Of a stretch of 64,000 bases of DNA, positions 25,391 to 37,855 are shown in pieces; position 1 is the stretch's first letter, and the number at the start of each line of letters is the position of its first letter. The stretch covers positions 259,501 through 323,500 of the forward strand of contig JAQJVL010000798.1 in assembly GCA_035578905.1 (NCBI GenBank), in the 5' to 3' direction. A model generated the notes under the pieces. The model made no database searches and was not told the origin of the DNA. It was given only the letters and a program-made list of their open reading frames with translations. The translations under genes were made by a program, and so were the position numbers. The DNA is from Stictocephala bisonia. Its lineage: Eukaryota; Arthropoda; Insecta; Hemiptera; Membracidae.

Positions 25391-25441
25391 TGCAGTAGTA
25401 TTGACCCACCCACTCACCCATACACGTACAGTGGTACGTAG
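25391..25441 (-). repeat. Single unit of the GTACGTG/GGGTGGG minisatellite core
   Basis: The minus strand reads ACCACTGTACGTGTATGGG then TGAGTGGGTGGGTCAATAC, the same unit as the arrays at 26.2 and 57.3 kb. Confidence 0.7.
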
Positions 25442-25508
25442 CTCCTGCACTGTTTATACTCACAGCTGTTATTAGTAAATGTTAAATAACTTATGTCTAA
25501 AATCTGTC

Positions 25509-25872
25509 ATGGCACATTTACTTTCTCCCATATTCGTTTGCATAGAGAAAGTATTGTGATCGCCCAAAAAACCTTTTGTTACAAGTTCGTCTAAAAATCC
25601 ATTTTAGGGTCCCCTGAACCCAAAAAGTGGGGTTTTCGAAAAAAATGTTCATGTCTGTCCGTCTGTGTGTCTGTGAGTGTGTATGTGGACACTGGAGACC
25701 AAATGGATGGATCGATTTTCATCAAATGTGGTATGTATGTGATTTAGCCAATAACTCCAGACAGTTTATTTCACTTTTTTGATATTTTAGTTTTTTTTTT
25801 TTTATGGCAAAAATACACACAACAATGGAATTTCCCAAAATCGGCTTTAAATTTTCAGGTAAATTACAATTT
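25509..25872 (-). repeat. R1 repeat, copy D (inverted, truncated)
   Basis: On the + strand it opens with TTTACTTTCTCCCATATTCG, the inverse of the family's 3' end, then GGGTCCCCTGAACCC and CTGGAGACCAAATGGATGG. It stops before the ATGGTTCC end. Confidence 0.82.
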
Positions 25873-26217
25873 TAAATATTTTGTTATTTATTACTTTATT
25901 TTGATCTATTACTATTACTAACCCCCTTTGAAGTACGATAAATTAATCTTTATTTTGCCTATTTATCTTTTTCATTCTTTTAGGTATAAACCCTCTTTCT
26001 TTCCTCAGATATTTTCAACTAGTCTTGAGTTTAAGTGTTTTTTTAACATCAAACTTTTGTCTTTTAGCTTGCTTCTAAGGTTGTTTTACTCTCTAATAAT
26101 TCTATCAGTAGTATTTATAATATTTTCATTATTTATTTACAAAATTTACTTTTAGCCCTAAATGTCTATCCAGATATTTTGGAAGTTTAAATTAATTTTA
26201 AACAATCTATTTTTAAC

Positions 26218-26420
26218 AAGTTGCAGATGCCACCGTACGTGTATGGGTAGGCTGGTGGGTTAATGCCAGCGTACGTGTATGGGTGGGTGGGTAGGTTAAT
26301 ACCACCGTACGTGTAGAGGTGGGCGGTTGGGTTAATGCCACCGTACGTGTAGGGGTGGGCGGTTGGGTTAATGCCACCATACGTGTTTGGGTGGGCGGGT
26401 GGGTTAATGCTACCGTACGT
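26218..26420 (+). repeat. 36-bp minisatellite (GTACGTG/GGGTGGG core)
   Basis: About 5.5 units of CCACCGTACGTGTATGGG plus TGGGCGGGTGGGTTAATG. Because 36 is divisible by three, the minus strand stays open as a repeated 12-residue peptide. That frame (26187-26570) is an artefact of the repeat. Confidence 0.9.
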
Positions 26421-26429
26421 TAAAACAAA

Positions 26430-28028
26430 TTGTTTTCTAACAATCTTCGAAGCGCCTGTGCTATTTGTGATACAATTCCCACAATACAGGGCTGTACCTG
26501 AATCACGGTTCAACGCCGTCACATTGTAAATACGATCATACACAAGAAAGAAACAAGTGGTCACATTCAATTAATAGTGAGCTAAACGTGTTTCTCTGGT
26601 TTTCCATGGGGATACAAGGCCAGCACCTTGTCAGTCCCCATGGACTGATAAAAATCTTCAAAATCAAATTTTGGACTAAATTGGAGTACGAATGTTCAAC
26701 ACTGTACAAAACAAAACAAACCAACAAATTATTTTGAAATGTTTTCAGAAAAATATGTTCAATATTTAATTGGAAAGAGCTCTACTATTAACTATATTGT
26801 ATAGAAGAGTTTACTAAAAAAATAAAAATAATAAATTTGAATTTTCCCTCATGAAATATATTGTATGCAAAATCTTTAAGAAGAATCAATTTACAGAAAA
26901 TTATAAAAATCTATTTAAAACTATTCGTTAAATTATTATTTACGTGTATATTTTAATGTCCCTGCAATTTATTTATACAAAGACAGTAAAACGGTATTTA
27001 ATTTTTTATTAACATATTAGCTTATATTGGTTATATTTTTATAAGTATTATGTTTTTCATTTATTAATATTTTTATTGGGCTATATAATTATTCAATACA
27101 AACTAATATTAATTTTGTCTAATGTGAATTTCACGCTGGCATATGATTTTCATTTGTAAATATTAGTTTTAATTTGACGTTTTATTATATAAGGAATGGC
27201 TTAAACATTGAAACGTTGTCAGCTATGGGGGACCAAATAATCTTAATAGTTTAAAGAATATTTTTACAGTGAAAAATAGCATTTTTTACATTTTCTTTAT
27301 GATATCTGCCAATCAAAATACCAATTGCTTGTATATGTTTTATAATGTTTACTCTTAAGTTTCATATATACATCTTTTGTTGATCTACTTGGTAGGGATC
27401 AGAATGGTTTCTATTTTTATCTTTACAATAAACTCTGTCTTTGCGTGTTTAAAGACAGTTAATTGCTCATCTGCAGTAGTTTGAGCTAAATTTGATTGGA
27501 TGGACTACGCTACTCATTAGCCAGGTCGGCCTTAAACACGTTACAATGAGGTATTTATGCCTGAGTTGAAGACAAAGTTGGCAGCCCTGCCGTGATCAGC
27601 ACAGTTCGCGCGGAAGGTGTAATCAGCTGACTTGTTTGCTAATCATATTAGCGGAACAGTGGGTCTTACGCTTCGATCGTCCAGGGCCTTTTAGGTTAGA
27701 TTATAAAGTGATCGGCCCTACCGCCGTTTCCAAGTATATTTACCTATTAATGCGCCACGTGAGGGTTGGTTTAAAATACACTAAACAAAAGGACAAGATT
27801 CTAAACAAGGTGTTGCTGTTTTTCCTAACCTGTTTATTCAGTTTTAGGGGTGATAATACCTTTCGGAAACGTGCTACGATCAGAATGAGAAATCAGATAA
27901 TATATCTCGCCGAAATAAGTTATTGCATATTAAACGCTGACTGTAGACTTTTGCGTGTGTGTGAATGACCATTGTAGTCTAGTTACTATTTGAACTTGAG
28001 ATCCATTCCACTGACTATAGAAACAAAG
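26430..28028. other. AT-rich stretch, then a unique GC-richer part
   Basis: 26430-27470 shows nothing. 27530-27970 is GC-richer with a 110-codon + frame (27636-27968) lacking any recognised domain and not called as a gene. Confidence 0.5.
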
Positions 28029-28278
28029 ATTGTCCAAGGTATTTTATGTAGACGCTCACCTTTGCTGCTATCTAACGGTGATAACCGTTCAGACGACTGT
28101 TTGGTGTACTGTTAGCTCAGCAATTAGTCACTTCAGCGTGTGCTGGACAGAAACAGAGAGAAGGATGAAGAAGGATAGAGAGGGTGACCGCTGGCGCTAC
28201 CTGTGAAGACAAAACAAGAACTAATTTCACTGAACAGGAAAACCGGTTTCACGAAACTTTTATGAGTGGAAAATCATG
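28029..28278 (+). repeat. Dispersed repeat X, copy 2
   Basis: It has the same ordered blocks as 6076-6325. Differences include an insertion of GAAGGATGAAGAAGGATAG before the GACCGCTGGCGCTACC block. Confidence 0.7.
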
Positions 28279-28618
28279 TTGTTGCATTTAGAGTTCTTTT
28301 AAGTTTTATGGACATATACTATTGTATACGATGAAAAATTTAAACAATCCATATGTCCAATGAAATTTTATATTTACCAAATAATTGAACTTGTTTCAAA
28401 TCGTGAAGTTTTTTATTGAAAAGCGAACAAGATACTAATCCTGGGATTTAGTTCAATGCAAGTGCCAAATGCGATTTTAGTTGCAGGTATATAAATATGT
28501 ATGTACATCTGGTCTATATACACGTGGTTTTCAATATGACTCTACACTAAAAAAATCAGTCAAGTTTACAAAAACCAACAGACATCTACTTTTGGGCTTT
28601 TGTGATTGAGTATTATAA

Positions 28619-29176
28619 TGTTACGGATCAAGGCAGCCACTATCGACACCGCCTAGGTATGGCGCCCCTTTCCTGCGCGGGTAACCGCCTGCGGGACCAA
28701 TCCAGGTCTTCCAGGAAGGACTAGAATGACGGATCATTCGCCTTTAGCAGAACCGAGGCACTTCCTTTGGAGTCGAGAAGTACTAGATTGTTCTCCAGGT
28801 TCACCATCGCCAGTTACAGAATCTGGGCTTCCATCTCTGGGTCATATAAAGACACCTTTCGGCCGACCTGACAGGCAGTCAAGTGTCAGTGTGTGAAGAG
28901 TTAGTGACAGCAAGTGAAGATTCAGTGAGTGACAGAGTCAGCACTAGTGGATGTGATAGTGACATTCTAGTGACAGTGACAGTACCGAGTAGAGTGATAA
29001 GTAATATAAATTGCTGTTGATATTTGTGATTAATTTATGGTTTGTAATAGTGTCTAATTAATAACTTAAGTTTTCTAATATTTCATATTGTGATTTAGAA
29101 CTTGTAAATAAAAGTAACAATTATTGGCCAGAAGTTAAATCGCCTTCTTTATTTAGGACCCCGTCAGACCGTGACA
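28619..29176 (+). mobile_element. Solo LTR of a Gypsy-type retrotransposon
   Basis: The 558-bp segment starts TGTTACGG and ends CCGTGACA, a short inverted repeat beginning TG and ending CA. It is flanked by a perfect 4-bp duplication ATAA (28615-28618 and 29177-29180). Inside are a TATA-like box (CATATAAAG near 28847), a GTGACA-rich stretch downstream of it, and a polyadenylation-like AATAAA near 29107, as expected for U3-R-U5. No gag or pol flanks it, so it is a solo LTR left by LTR-LTR recombination. Assignment to Gypsy rests on end sequence and target-site size only. Orientation follows the TATA-to-AATAAA order. Confidence 0.82.
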
Positions 29177-29525
29177 ATAATCAAGTAAATCACCCTAATG
29201 AAGAACAATAAACAATATTAAAAGATAAATACCCCTTCTTAGAACGCCCCTCATCATAAAGTCTAATATTGCAAGATCTGTGACGTCTCAAGTGACAATA
29301 GAGCCTTGTATAATGCCAATAACTGGGGACCTGCGTAACAACAATGGAACCCTTTGTTTCAATTAAATGTAACATCATTCAAGAGATTCGTTTATCTGCC
29401 AACACAAGTTCCCATTGTTCGTACTCCAACAATGGCTTTCGTCAAAGGCGAATCACCACGATTATATGTCTAAGAACCCTAAATGGATAAAAAGCCATGT
29501 TGTTGTTGAAGCTTGAATGAAATAA

Positions 29526-29943
29526 TCTCTATATTTAAAAGGCGAAGCCCTCACTCACTAATCACTAATTCTTCCACCTCCCTACAGAGCTGAAATTTCG
29601 TAAAAATTTTGTTATAGGCTAAAAAGGAAAACTACAGTATTTTCATCTTGATAAAATCCTCCTAATAGGTATAAACCACCCCTAAAAGATTGTTCTATAA
29701 GGATAACATTGGATAGATTTTATTAAATCAACAATAGCTGTATTGTAAGTAAATAAACATATTTATTTTGTAAGTTTGACATTCATCCTATTTATAAATT
29801 GGGTTTACAATTAATTATACTTTTTCTTTATATTTTACTTTATACAATTACGTGTAAAATTCCGTGGTTTAGAAAAATCCACGGAGGGAAGGGTAAGAAA
29901 GCGTGCAGAACTACCCCGAAGCGAAGCAAGGGCTGTCGGCTAG
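29526..29943 (+). mobile_element. Helitron-like non-autonomous element
   Basis: The 418-bp element sits between A and T: A/TCTCTATATTTAAAAGG at the left and GGGCTGTCGGCTAG/T at the right. It shares AAGCCCTCACTCACT and the CCTAATAGGTATAAACCACC block with the copies at 23.8, 43.4 and 62.5 kb. Confidence 0.75.
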
Positions 29944-30744
29944 TTACAAATATAATGACAGCTTAAATCGGATGATTTTAAGAAACAAGATTTTTCCGTT
30001 CAATGTACTGCAGAAAATTTCTCGTAAAGTAAAAATATATTACATTTCTGATTGATTTATAATCTATCTATTTATGTTAATGTGTTTTTAGTTGGCTGTA
30101 GATATTGTACAGTTTTAACCATTGTTCGTCTAAATTAGATGACGTGATTTTGTTTCTTCAGTGTCTTGTTTTCTTCAATGCATTTTTTGCTGGTGTTCTC
30201 CTTTATAAATATGTCCAACCTTTAATTTACAAAAACTATTTAATGTATATTTTATTAAGATTAAGAATTTTTTTAAAACACAGTATGGTATTTTTCATTT
30301 TTTTATAAATACAGAACTTTTTTCTTAATCGTTTGCAGACATTACAGTTGTATTTTTATTAACGTCTAAAGTCATTATTTCAATATTGATGATGTTTTTA
30401 GTTATTAACGACTAAAAGTACAGCTGACTGTTACCTAAGCTGTTCTCAAAAAAGACGTATATTTATCGTATATTATTTTATTTTTTATTAGTTGTCATAC
30501 AGGTGAATTTGTACAAACTATCTTTAAAAGCCTCTCACATACCTTTTTTTTAAACGTAGTGAAATATATGTATGATAAAAGTTGGTAAACACGCTCTTTT
30601 TGTGAAATCTTTTGATTGAAATTAAAATAGAAATTTGGTGATTTCAAATTTGAAAATGGAAAACTCTATTTGGGAATAGTATTTTTATTTACAAAAACTT
30701 GAAAACATAATATTCGTACATTCTTTTTAGTTTTAAAACATAAA
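29944..30744. other. AT-rich stretch, nothing recognised
   Basis: No gene, element end or array was seen. Confidence 0.6.
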
Positions 30745-31275
30745 ATAAATGGTTCCAAAGAATTGGTACAAACTTTCCCGCATATTCAACACTAAATAAA
30801 TCAAAACTTTGAAAATTACCAGTTTGATTCCCAAATATGTTTTTTTCCGTAACTCAAAAACTAGTTAAGTTACAGACATGCGGGTTTACTAAAATATTTT
30901 AAACTTTAATTTACTCCTTTCTGAAAATGTAATCAAAATCTTTAAAGCCGTTTTTGAGAAAGTTCCATTTTTGTATGTTTTTTGCCCATAGTAATAAAAG
31001 AAACTAACATTTCAAAAAAGATAAAAAAAAGTCTGGATATATTGGCTAAATACACATACATACCAAATTTAATAAAAACTAATTCATCCATTTGGTCTCC
31101 AGTGAAGTGCACATACACACGTATGGACAGACACAAAAAATAATCTTTTTTTCGAAAAAAACCTCTTTCTTGGGTTCAGGGGGTCCTATAATGGATTTTT
31201 AGACCAGCTTTTAAAAAAACTTTTCTTTGGACAGTCACAATACTTTCTCTGTGCTAACGCATATGGAAGAAAGTA
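30745..31275 (+). repeat. R1 repeat, copy E
   Basis: Full length, from AAATGGTTCCAAAGAATTGG to CGCATATGGAAGAAAGTAA. The terminal hairpin TACTTTCTCTGTGC/GCATATGGAAGAAAGTA is clear. Confidence 0.87.
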
Positions 31276-32384
31276 ATAGACAAAAACAGTGATATAAGAT
31301 CTGCCTGAGGGGGTACTAAGCAGTTGTATCACCTATCAGTTTAAAAAGTTATGTTCATAGATAAAGCTGTGATCTTATTTTTAAATAAACATTGGCCTTA
31401 TAGATAATCAAATTCAATATGGTGGCAGGTGTACCGGACTCTTAAAGGGATGGTTTTAAAAATATAAATTACATATAACGTTAAAAATAGACAAATCTAT
31501 AACATGTCCAAACATAGGGTTAAAAACGTTTGAAATATAATAATGAACTGTACTTTCCGACTGGTTTTGTATTGTACACCTAAATATATAACTATAGATC
31601 CCGGAGAGTACTCCATCGCTGGCACAGAGAGGGAGACTCTTGAGCGCTCAAGACACCCTCCTGGAGGTAAGCCCGCCCTTGATGAATATGTCACTAAGCC
31701 GGGCCCAGCTAATCGCTTGACAAAGTAAACCTCCACTTAGGAACGCTCACTGATCACCATTCATCTAACTACACTTAGAAGGATTCGCCTCTAAGCTGGG
31801 ATTGTTAACGATACCTTAAATTAATGGAAATTTTATCCTATATCAGCAATTTCCTATAATGGTTTGGTGTGAAAGTTTTTTATTTCATTGCTTTGAAATT
31901 GTCTTAAAGTTATTTTTATGGTATAACGTACGTTTAGCCTATAAATAGCCAAACCACTGATATAACTCACTTATGAAACTACTTGTGTGACTTTAAGTGT
32001 GTATGATGAATGTGTTGATGATATAGAAGAGTTTTAGTCATTTTAGTTTCAGTCTATTAAATCAAATTCTTTATTTTACTTAGATAAGATTTTGTTTGAA
32101 ATTTTCTTAAAAGATGACATTTTTACCCTATTAAGGTTCAAGCTGCTTATTTGTACAAATAGTTTGTTTAATCAACTTTTTGGAACAGTTAAAAAGTACA
32201 TTTTTCAATTGTTGTCAATTATTTATGATTAATTAATTACATAACATATTAGTATATTTACAAAAACGTAAAAATTATCAGCAAATAAGAAATTTCACTT
32301 TATTTCCTTAACAGTATATAAAATGGTGAATCCAATGACCTTAGGTAAATCAAAATCGGTCTAACAGCAAAAAAGGCTCAGAAG
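31276..32384. other. Mostly AT-rich; small GC-richer patch
   Basis: The patch at 31590-31730 holds CTCCTGGAG/GTAAGC, a good donor-like sequence on the + strand, but no supporting acceptor or protein similarity. The rest shows nothing. Confidence 0.4.
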
Positions 32385-32890
32385 TATATACATACATAGA
32401 TACATAAATGCAAAACTGTATGCATACATATAAACATAAATTTGTGCAAACATAGTTGCGTAAATTCATACGTACATACATACAAACATAAATTCATACA
32501 TAAATACATACTTACTAACACACACACACACACACATATATATCGGTACATAAAAGCATACTTAAATACACAAACATATATATTCAAAGTGACTACATAA
32601 AAAATAAAACATATATACGTTACTATAAACAAACATACATTCTTACAAAGGCTTCATACATAGATACATATTTACTTTAACACATATTCGGCCGTGCGTA
32701 CATACTTACATTCATATAATAAATGGTTACATAGGCTACATACATAAATACTTATATAGGTTACATATATACTCATACATACTTACATTGGCTACGTACA
32801 TAAATACTACACACGTTCATATATACATACATAATTAGGTACATATAATCTTGATACATATTTTGGTATGATTTTACATACATTGGTAAA
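32385..32890 (+). repeat. Degenerate (ACAT/ATAC)n array
   Basis: About 500 bp of CATACATAYATA-like tetranucleotide sequence, with a short (CA)n run near 32518-32535. The minus-strand frame rich in Cys, Tyr and Val is an artefact of the array. Confidence 0.85.
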
Positions 32891-33014
32891 TACAATTAAT
32901 TATGCAATTATACGTATATAAAAAAAAAACAAAGATTTTTAGAAGTACCCAATTTTACATGTGTATCCAAAAACTAAAAAAGTACGCTCTTTTTTTGGAA
33001 GTTTTTTAATAAAA

Positions 33015-33465
33015 TCAAAGTTTATTGAATTCCTGATTGATCGATGGTAACACACAACGTCTTTGTGCACAGAATTGCCTACAGTGCATAGACAGCATTG
33101 AAAATTGCCGTAGCATTGTCTGCAGACGATACTCGAGTGATTTAATTAACTGTCTGTCAGTCAGCTGGCTATCAGCTGTTGTACAAATGTCACTCATCCA
33201 TGTCTCTGTTACCTGCATTGTCTTCAAGAGATGTATGTGTTCCGAGAATACTAAACTGTTATTACTGGATGGTTGTTCTATACATATAGGCCTAAAAATA
33301 TCGAGCAAAAAAAATCAGTTATTTTCTTTGTTGCTACATGTCTTCGTTAAAAGCTTAATCATTAAAAATATATATAACATCGAAAATCATAAATATTTAT
33401 ATTACACAAGAGAAGTAAATTTTCAGCAGTTAAACAGAAGAATGAAGCAAACTGTGTCTACCTGA
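33015..33465. other. Overlapping unrecognised open frames on both strands
   Basis: The + strand is open for 142 codons (33037-33465) and the minus strand for 97 codons (33015-33308). The minus frame ends with basic, Cys-containing residues (RLQTMLRQ, CAQRRC) and is followed by an AATAAA-like, T-rich 3' region, a little like the end of a Tc1/mariner transposase. The catalytic region was not seen, so no assignment is made. Confidence 0.2.
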
Positions 33466-33644
33466 CTTCACTTTTTAATGTTTTAGCCATAGAAAATTTA
33501 GGTTCAATAGAAAAAATATTTTCATAATTGGCTAACACAATTTTAGAAAAATAAAGCAATAGTATGTTGTATTTTTTTCTATTAGCGAGTAATTAAATTA
33601 TTTCGTTAATAATAGATACGCTGAAGTTTTACTAAAATATAGAA

Positions 33645-33790
33645 TAGAATAATATTTTATTCCACAAAATAACAAAAGTACAATATTTATACAACGGAAT
33701 TCTAGCCATCGCATCAAGTAAATGATGGCTATTACAAAAAATATAACTTTAAAACAATATTTAAATACAGTCAGTTAACCGAAAATCAGG
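33645..33790 (-). repeat. Possible non-LTR 3' end
   Basis: The left edge ATAGAATAGAATAATATTTT followed by TTCCACAAAATAAC looks like the inverted tail of a LINE. No coding remnant was found. Confidence 0.35.
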
Positions 33791-34529
33791 TAAAGCAGAC
33801 AGCTCTCTGCAGCGTGGTTAAACTTAAAATGTTATCTTTTTATTAGTTTTAATTTGATTTATGTTGTACTAAAACTGATATACTATAACTATACCGATCC
33901 TATGACTACTGAAATGCTAATCAAATACCATAGAATAATACTAAAACCAATCTAGCTCTTCCATTTCATGTGCCTACAAAAAATAAACTCCTAAAACATT
34001 AATTAGTAATGGACAATAAATGTATAAATAAAATTATTTGGTTTCATTTTTTTTCCTTTAGACTAATGTTTTAAAAAACTTCCTTGGCCTGTTTTGTTAA
34101 GAGTAATGAAATATATAAGTCCAAAGGGGCTTCCACCATCAAGTGTTCAACATTCACAACAATGCTTAGTCGAAAAAATAACTTTGTTGTTGTTCATGTT
34201 TGTTTGTTGGTATAATTTATTGTTTACTTTGTTGTTCATTGTGTTTGTGCTGTTATTAATTGTTATTTGAATACTAAAAATGATTTAATTTAGTCCATTT
34301 AAGCTTCCACAGTGGGGGAAGAGTAGTTCTCTATCTCACTTCCACCACTCAGTGCATCTCCTCGCATCAGTGCATACAGTAGGTCTCTTTCCAATCAGCT
34401 TATCTATAAGTACACTATTGACCAATTGACTTTCAAAAAACTGTGTACATGTTGTTTTTCTTTTAGGTTCAACTCATAAATTTATTAAAAAACATATTCG
34501 TCATAATAAATAAGAAAACACAACTACCA

Positions 34530-34840
34530 AACAACTCTGGCCACTCAGTAATTAGGCGAAGACACTCGCCAGCGGTAACCTTTCTTGATTACTCTTGTGA
34601 CATTTGCCTAATGACGGAGGCTCCTTGGGTGGCGCGCGTTCCAAATTAGCTGATGAATTTTAATAACAGCTGTTCTCTAAATATCACTTGTCCTTTCTAC
34701 AAAGGACAAAAGGTCTCCTGGTAGTTGAATATGTTAATTTGATTACTCACCTGGGTGGGGTGTAAATATTCGGCTCTAACTTTATGACGTACAAAGTTAA
34801 TGTAGTGTTTTTTTAAGCTTTTTCAGTTCATTATATCACA
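34530..34840. promoter_or_regulatory. Candidate regulatory block
   Basis: A GC-richer, repeat-free patch with TAATTAG, ACCTGGGTGGGG, GTAAATATT (forkhead-like) and an inverted TCCTTT/AAAGGA pair around 34690. There is no coding frame. Confidence 0.22.
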
Positions 34841-36119
34841 CAGAATTATTTATTGATAACAATTTTAAATTTTTCTAAAAAAAGTCATCATTGAGTATCT
34901 AACGAAATAAATATGAAAATTTAATATTAAATTGAATTGAAGTGGATAAAAGCATTTTCTCTTTTCCAATTTCTGTAAATGTCAAATAAATCAAGTAAAT
35001 CAAAATAAATTCATATAAAGAAAGTACTTGACATATTTCGAAATTATTCATGATATATTAGTTTGACAATGACAGTAAAAGCCTTCATATTATGTTATTC
35101 AAAAATTTTAAAACTGCATTACTTCACACACAGTTCATAATAATTATTCCACAGATACTTTATGTATTTGTAACATAAAAGTTACATATTAGAAGAAAAA
35201 ATATTTTTATTTATAGCGTACCAAAAAAAATATTTTCAAAGTGAATGACATCTCTACAAAATCAAATATTTTTTTCTTAAAGTTACAGTGAATTCAAATT
35301 TATAAAATTAAAATAAGATATATTTCAATATTATATCATACTGCTTTGACATAAAATATTATCTAATTTTATAAAATTATTTTAAAATACGATTTTACAT
35401 ATACATTATATACATTATTATTACCACTTACTACTTAAGCATTTTATGTCTTCAACATAAGACCAGCATACTACTACTTGTTAAATTAATACGAATTAGT
35501 ATTGTTATTCGAACGAGAAGATAACAATCATTTTTTATTTTTATTTTAAAGTGGACGTTCTTAAACGTGTTCTTAGCTTAAGTTTACATATTTATCGTCT
35601 TTTGTTTGTAAATTCATCAACAGAGAACAAAATTAGGGAGAAGCTAAAATAAAATAAACGGAGAGGAAAAGAAAACACGCTTCTCCTACATTTATAGGAT
35701 GTTTATACTTTAACATAAGAGTTTTGGACCAATATCGCATTATCAAAAGGCTCAGAACATAACACAAATTACTTGGTAACTATTAAGTAAGCCTTGCCTT
35801 TAGCCGGAACGTTAGACAAAACCATCGACAGCCAAACGAAGCCTTACATGGCTCTCCAAGTTGCCTTTGTGTGAAGGGAAGGAGTTTCGACCCTATTCAA
35901 CATTGTTCAGCAACAAATACAATGCTCTTTGCCCTTTTGTACGATGGTTCTTATTCTTCTTTCTCCCGTTGATATTCAACATACCTTAGCTTTTGTTAAA
36001 TCCATCCAAGAATGTCTTTTAAACACAGACCTAGTGATTTGATCTGCATCCTTCCAGTAAGGTTCTTAAAATAATTTGTCAAGTCCTTAAGTGTTTGTAA
36101 GGAAAGTATATTACCGTCA
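34841..36119. other. AT-rich stretch, nothing recognised
   Basis: No gene, element or array was found. Confidence 0.6.
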
Positions 36120-36345
36120 TACGTGTATATCATCACCACGTACGTGAATGGCAGGGTGGGTCATCACCACGTACGCGAATGGGAGGGTGGGTCATCACCA
36201 CGTACGTGAATGGGAGGGTGGGTCATCACCACGTACGCGAATGGGAGGGTGGGTCATCACCACGTACGCGAATGGGAGGGTGGGTCATCACCACGTACGT
36301 GAATGAGAGGGTGGGTCATCACCGCTGTACGTGTTTGGATAAGCC
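36120..36345 (+). repeat. 31-bp minisatellite (GTACGTG/GGGTGGG core)
   Basis: About seven units of CATCACCACGTACGYGAATG plus GGAGGGTGGGT. The first and last units are diverged. Confidence 0.92.
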
Positions 36346-37014
36346 GGTGTTGACCACTTTACATGTATGGGTGGGCCAACAAAACTACAATTCTTAATAA
36401 ACAGATGTCTTTTTTAACTTCATGCTTTTAAATTATTCGTTATATGCTGTATTTGTTTTTGGTAATTTTGAAATCCTTTAGCAAAACTATATTAAATTTA
36501 AAACGTAGTTTTAGATGACGTAGTACAACTAACAAATATCCAAATAACTTTGTTATGAAACGATCCATTTTAAGTTTTAATAACACATTAAGCTACGTTG
36601 TTTAATATTAATAGATAATTTTACTCCCACTACTACATGACATAATAGCAAGATTTATATCCAACCATAAATGGGTAATTATTGACCAACCTCTCCTATA
36701 GCTGAATTTTGTTATAAAATACATTTATAAATTTTAAAATAGTAACTCCAAACTAAACTGGTGCTATTTAATCTGTAGCTCTACAAATGTAATACATATC
36801 AGATGTCGAATTATTATTTTTTGTCGTTACTGGCAGTATCTATAAATGTAAATTATGTAATAAAATTGATCCATTAATTTTATATGTTATTATATTATAT
36901 AGTTGCCAATAAGAAAAATTATATTATTTTTGAAATTTGTAAAATTGTAATATTAGTTAAGTAAAATTATTTATACTTAGCACACAATAAATACGATTTT
37001 TATGCTGATTGACA

Positions 37015-37474
37015 TACAAGGTGGGGAAAAATTTGGAAACGCTTTCACAACTTTTGTATGACTTCACTTGTAAAATTTAAATATTGTACACGATCAAGGT
37101 TACAAAAAACATACTTTTGACGCCATTAGTGACATTTAATATTTTAGGGGACTGCCCATGAGGAGTTGACGAAAATCTTGAACGTAAGCTTAGATCGAGT
37201 TTGGTATCAAATGAAAGGTCTACTCAAGAGAAATTGATTGCCGCAAACCGGACTTCGAAAGGTTTATCCTTTCCAGAGTAGCAGTCATTTGAATTTCAAA
37301 GTAACTAATTTGAACAATATTATTTTGCTGTTATTTAACAGTTTAAAGTAACTTATTCTGATAAAAAATTATACTTTATAGAACACAATTATTTAAAAAA
37401 ATTTAATTATCAAATTATCTATGGAAAAAAGTAACGATGTTGTGAAAGCGTTTCCATATTTTTTCCACCCTGTA
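37015..37474 (-). mobile_element. Mariner-like MITE, copy 3
   Basis: The best preserved copy. Both ends carry the inverted GGTGG...GGAAACGCTTTCACAAC sequence, and TACA/TGTA at the edges fits a TA target. Interior order is reversed relative to copies 1 and 2. Confidence 0.83.
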
Positions 37475-37855
37475 TACAAAAGGTAAAGGGAAAAATATAA
37501 AAGGACATTTTCTGTTCGTATTTAAGTGTTATGAAATAAGTCTTGAATAATAACTTTTGAACAAAACTAGTTTATATTATTTGACTTTTATTTAAAATGT
37601 TGTATATACAAATTCAGTACAAACTCACGTGGAATAATTTCACAGACAATGTTCGTTCAAACAGTAACATTTCAACGAAAGTACGAGAGGGGTGGGAAAC
37701 GTGTCTGTTATTTGAGCAGTAAAGAGCGTCAAATGTCAGATATGTAATCAAGGAAAGGTTGCTGGGTGTCTTTAGCTGATTAGCAGTCAGGGTGTGAGCT
37801 TACCAATACATAAAAAATAATTGTGAACTTTACTACTTTAATACTTACAATATAG

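Noticed and set aside
26187..26570. 127-codon minus frame with repeating PYTYGGINPTAH peptide
   Set aside because: It is produced by a 36-bp minisatellite whose period is a multiple of three. No start context or flanking gene structure.
31543..31736. Short frames on both strands with a CTGGAG/GTAAGC donor-like site
   Set aside because: No acceptor, domain or conservation evidence; mentioned only as a stretch note.
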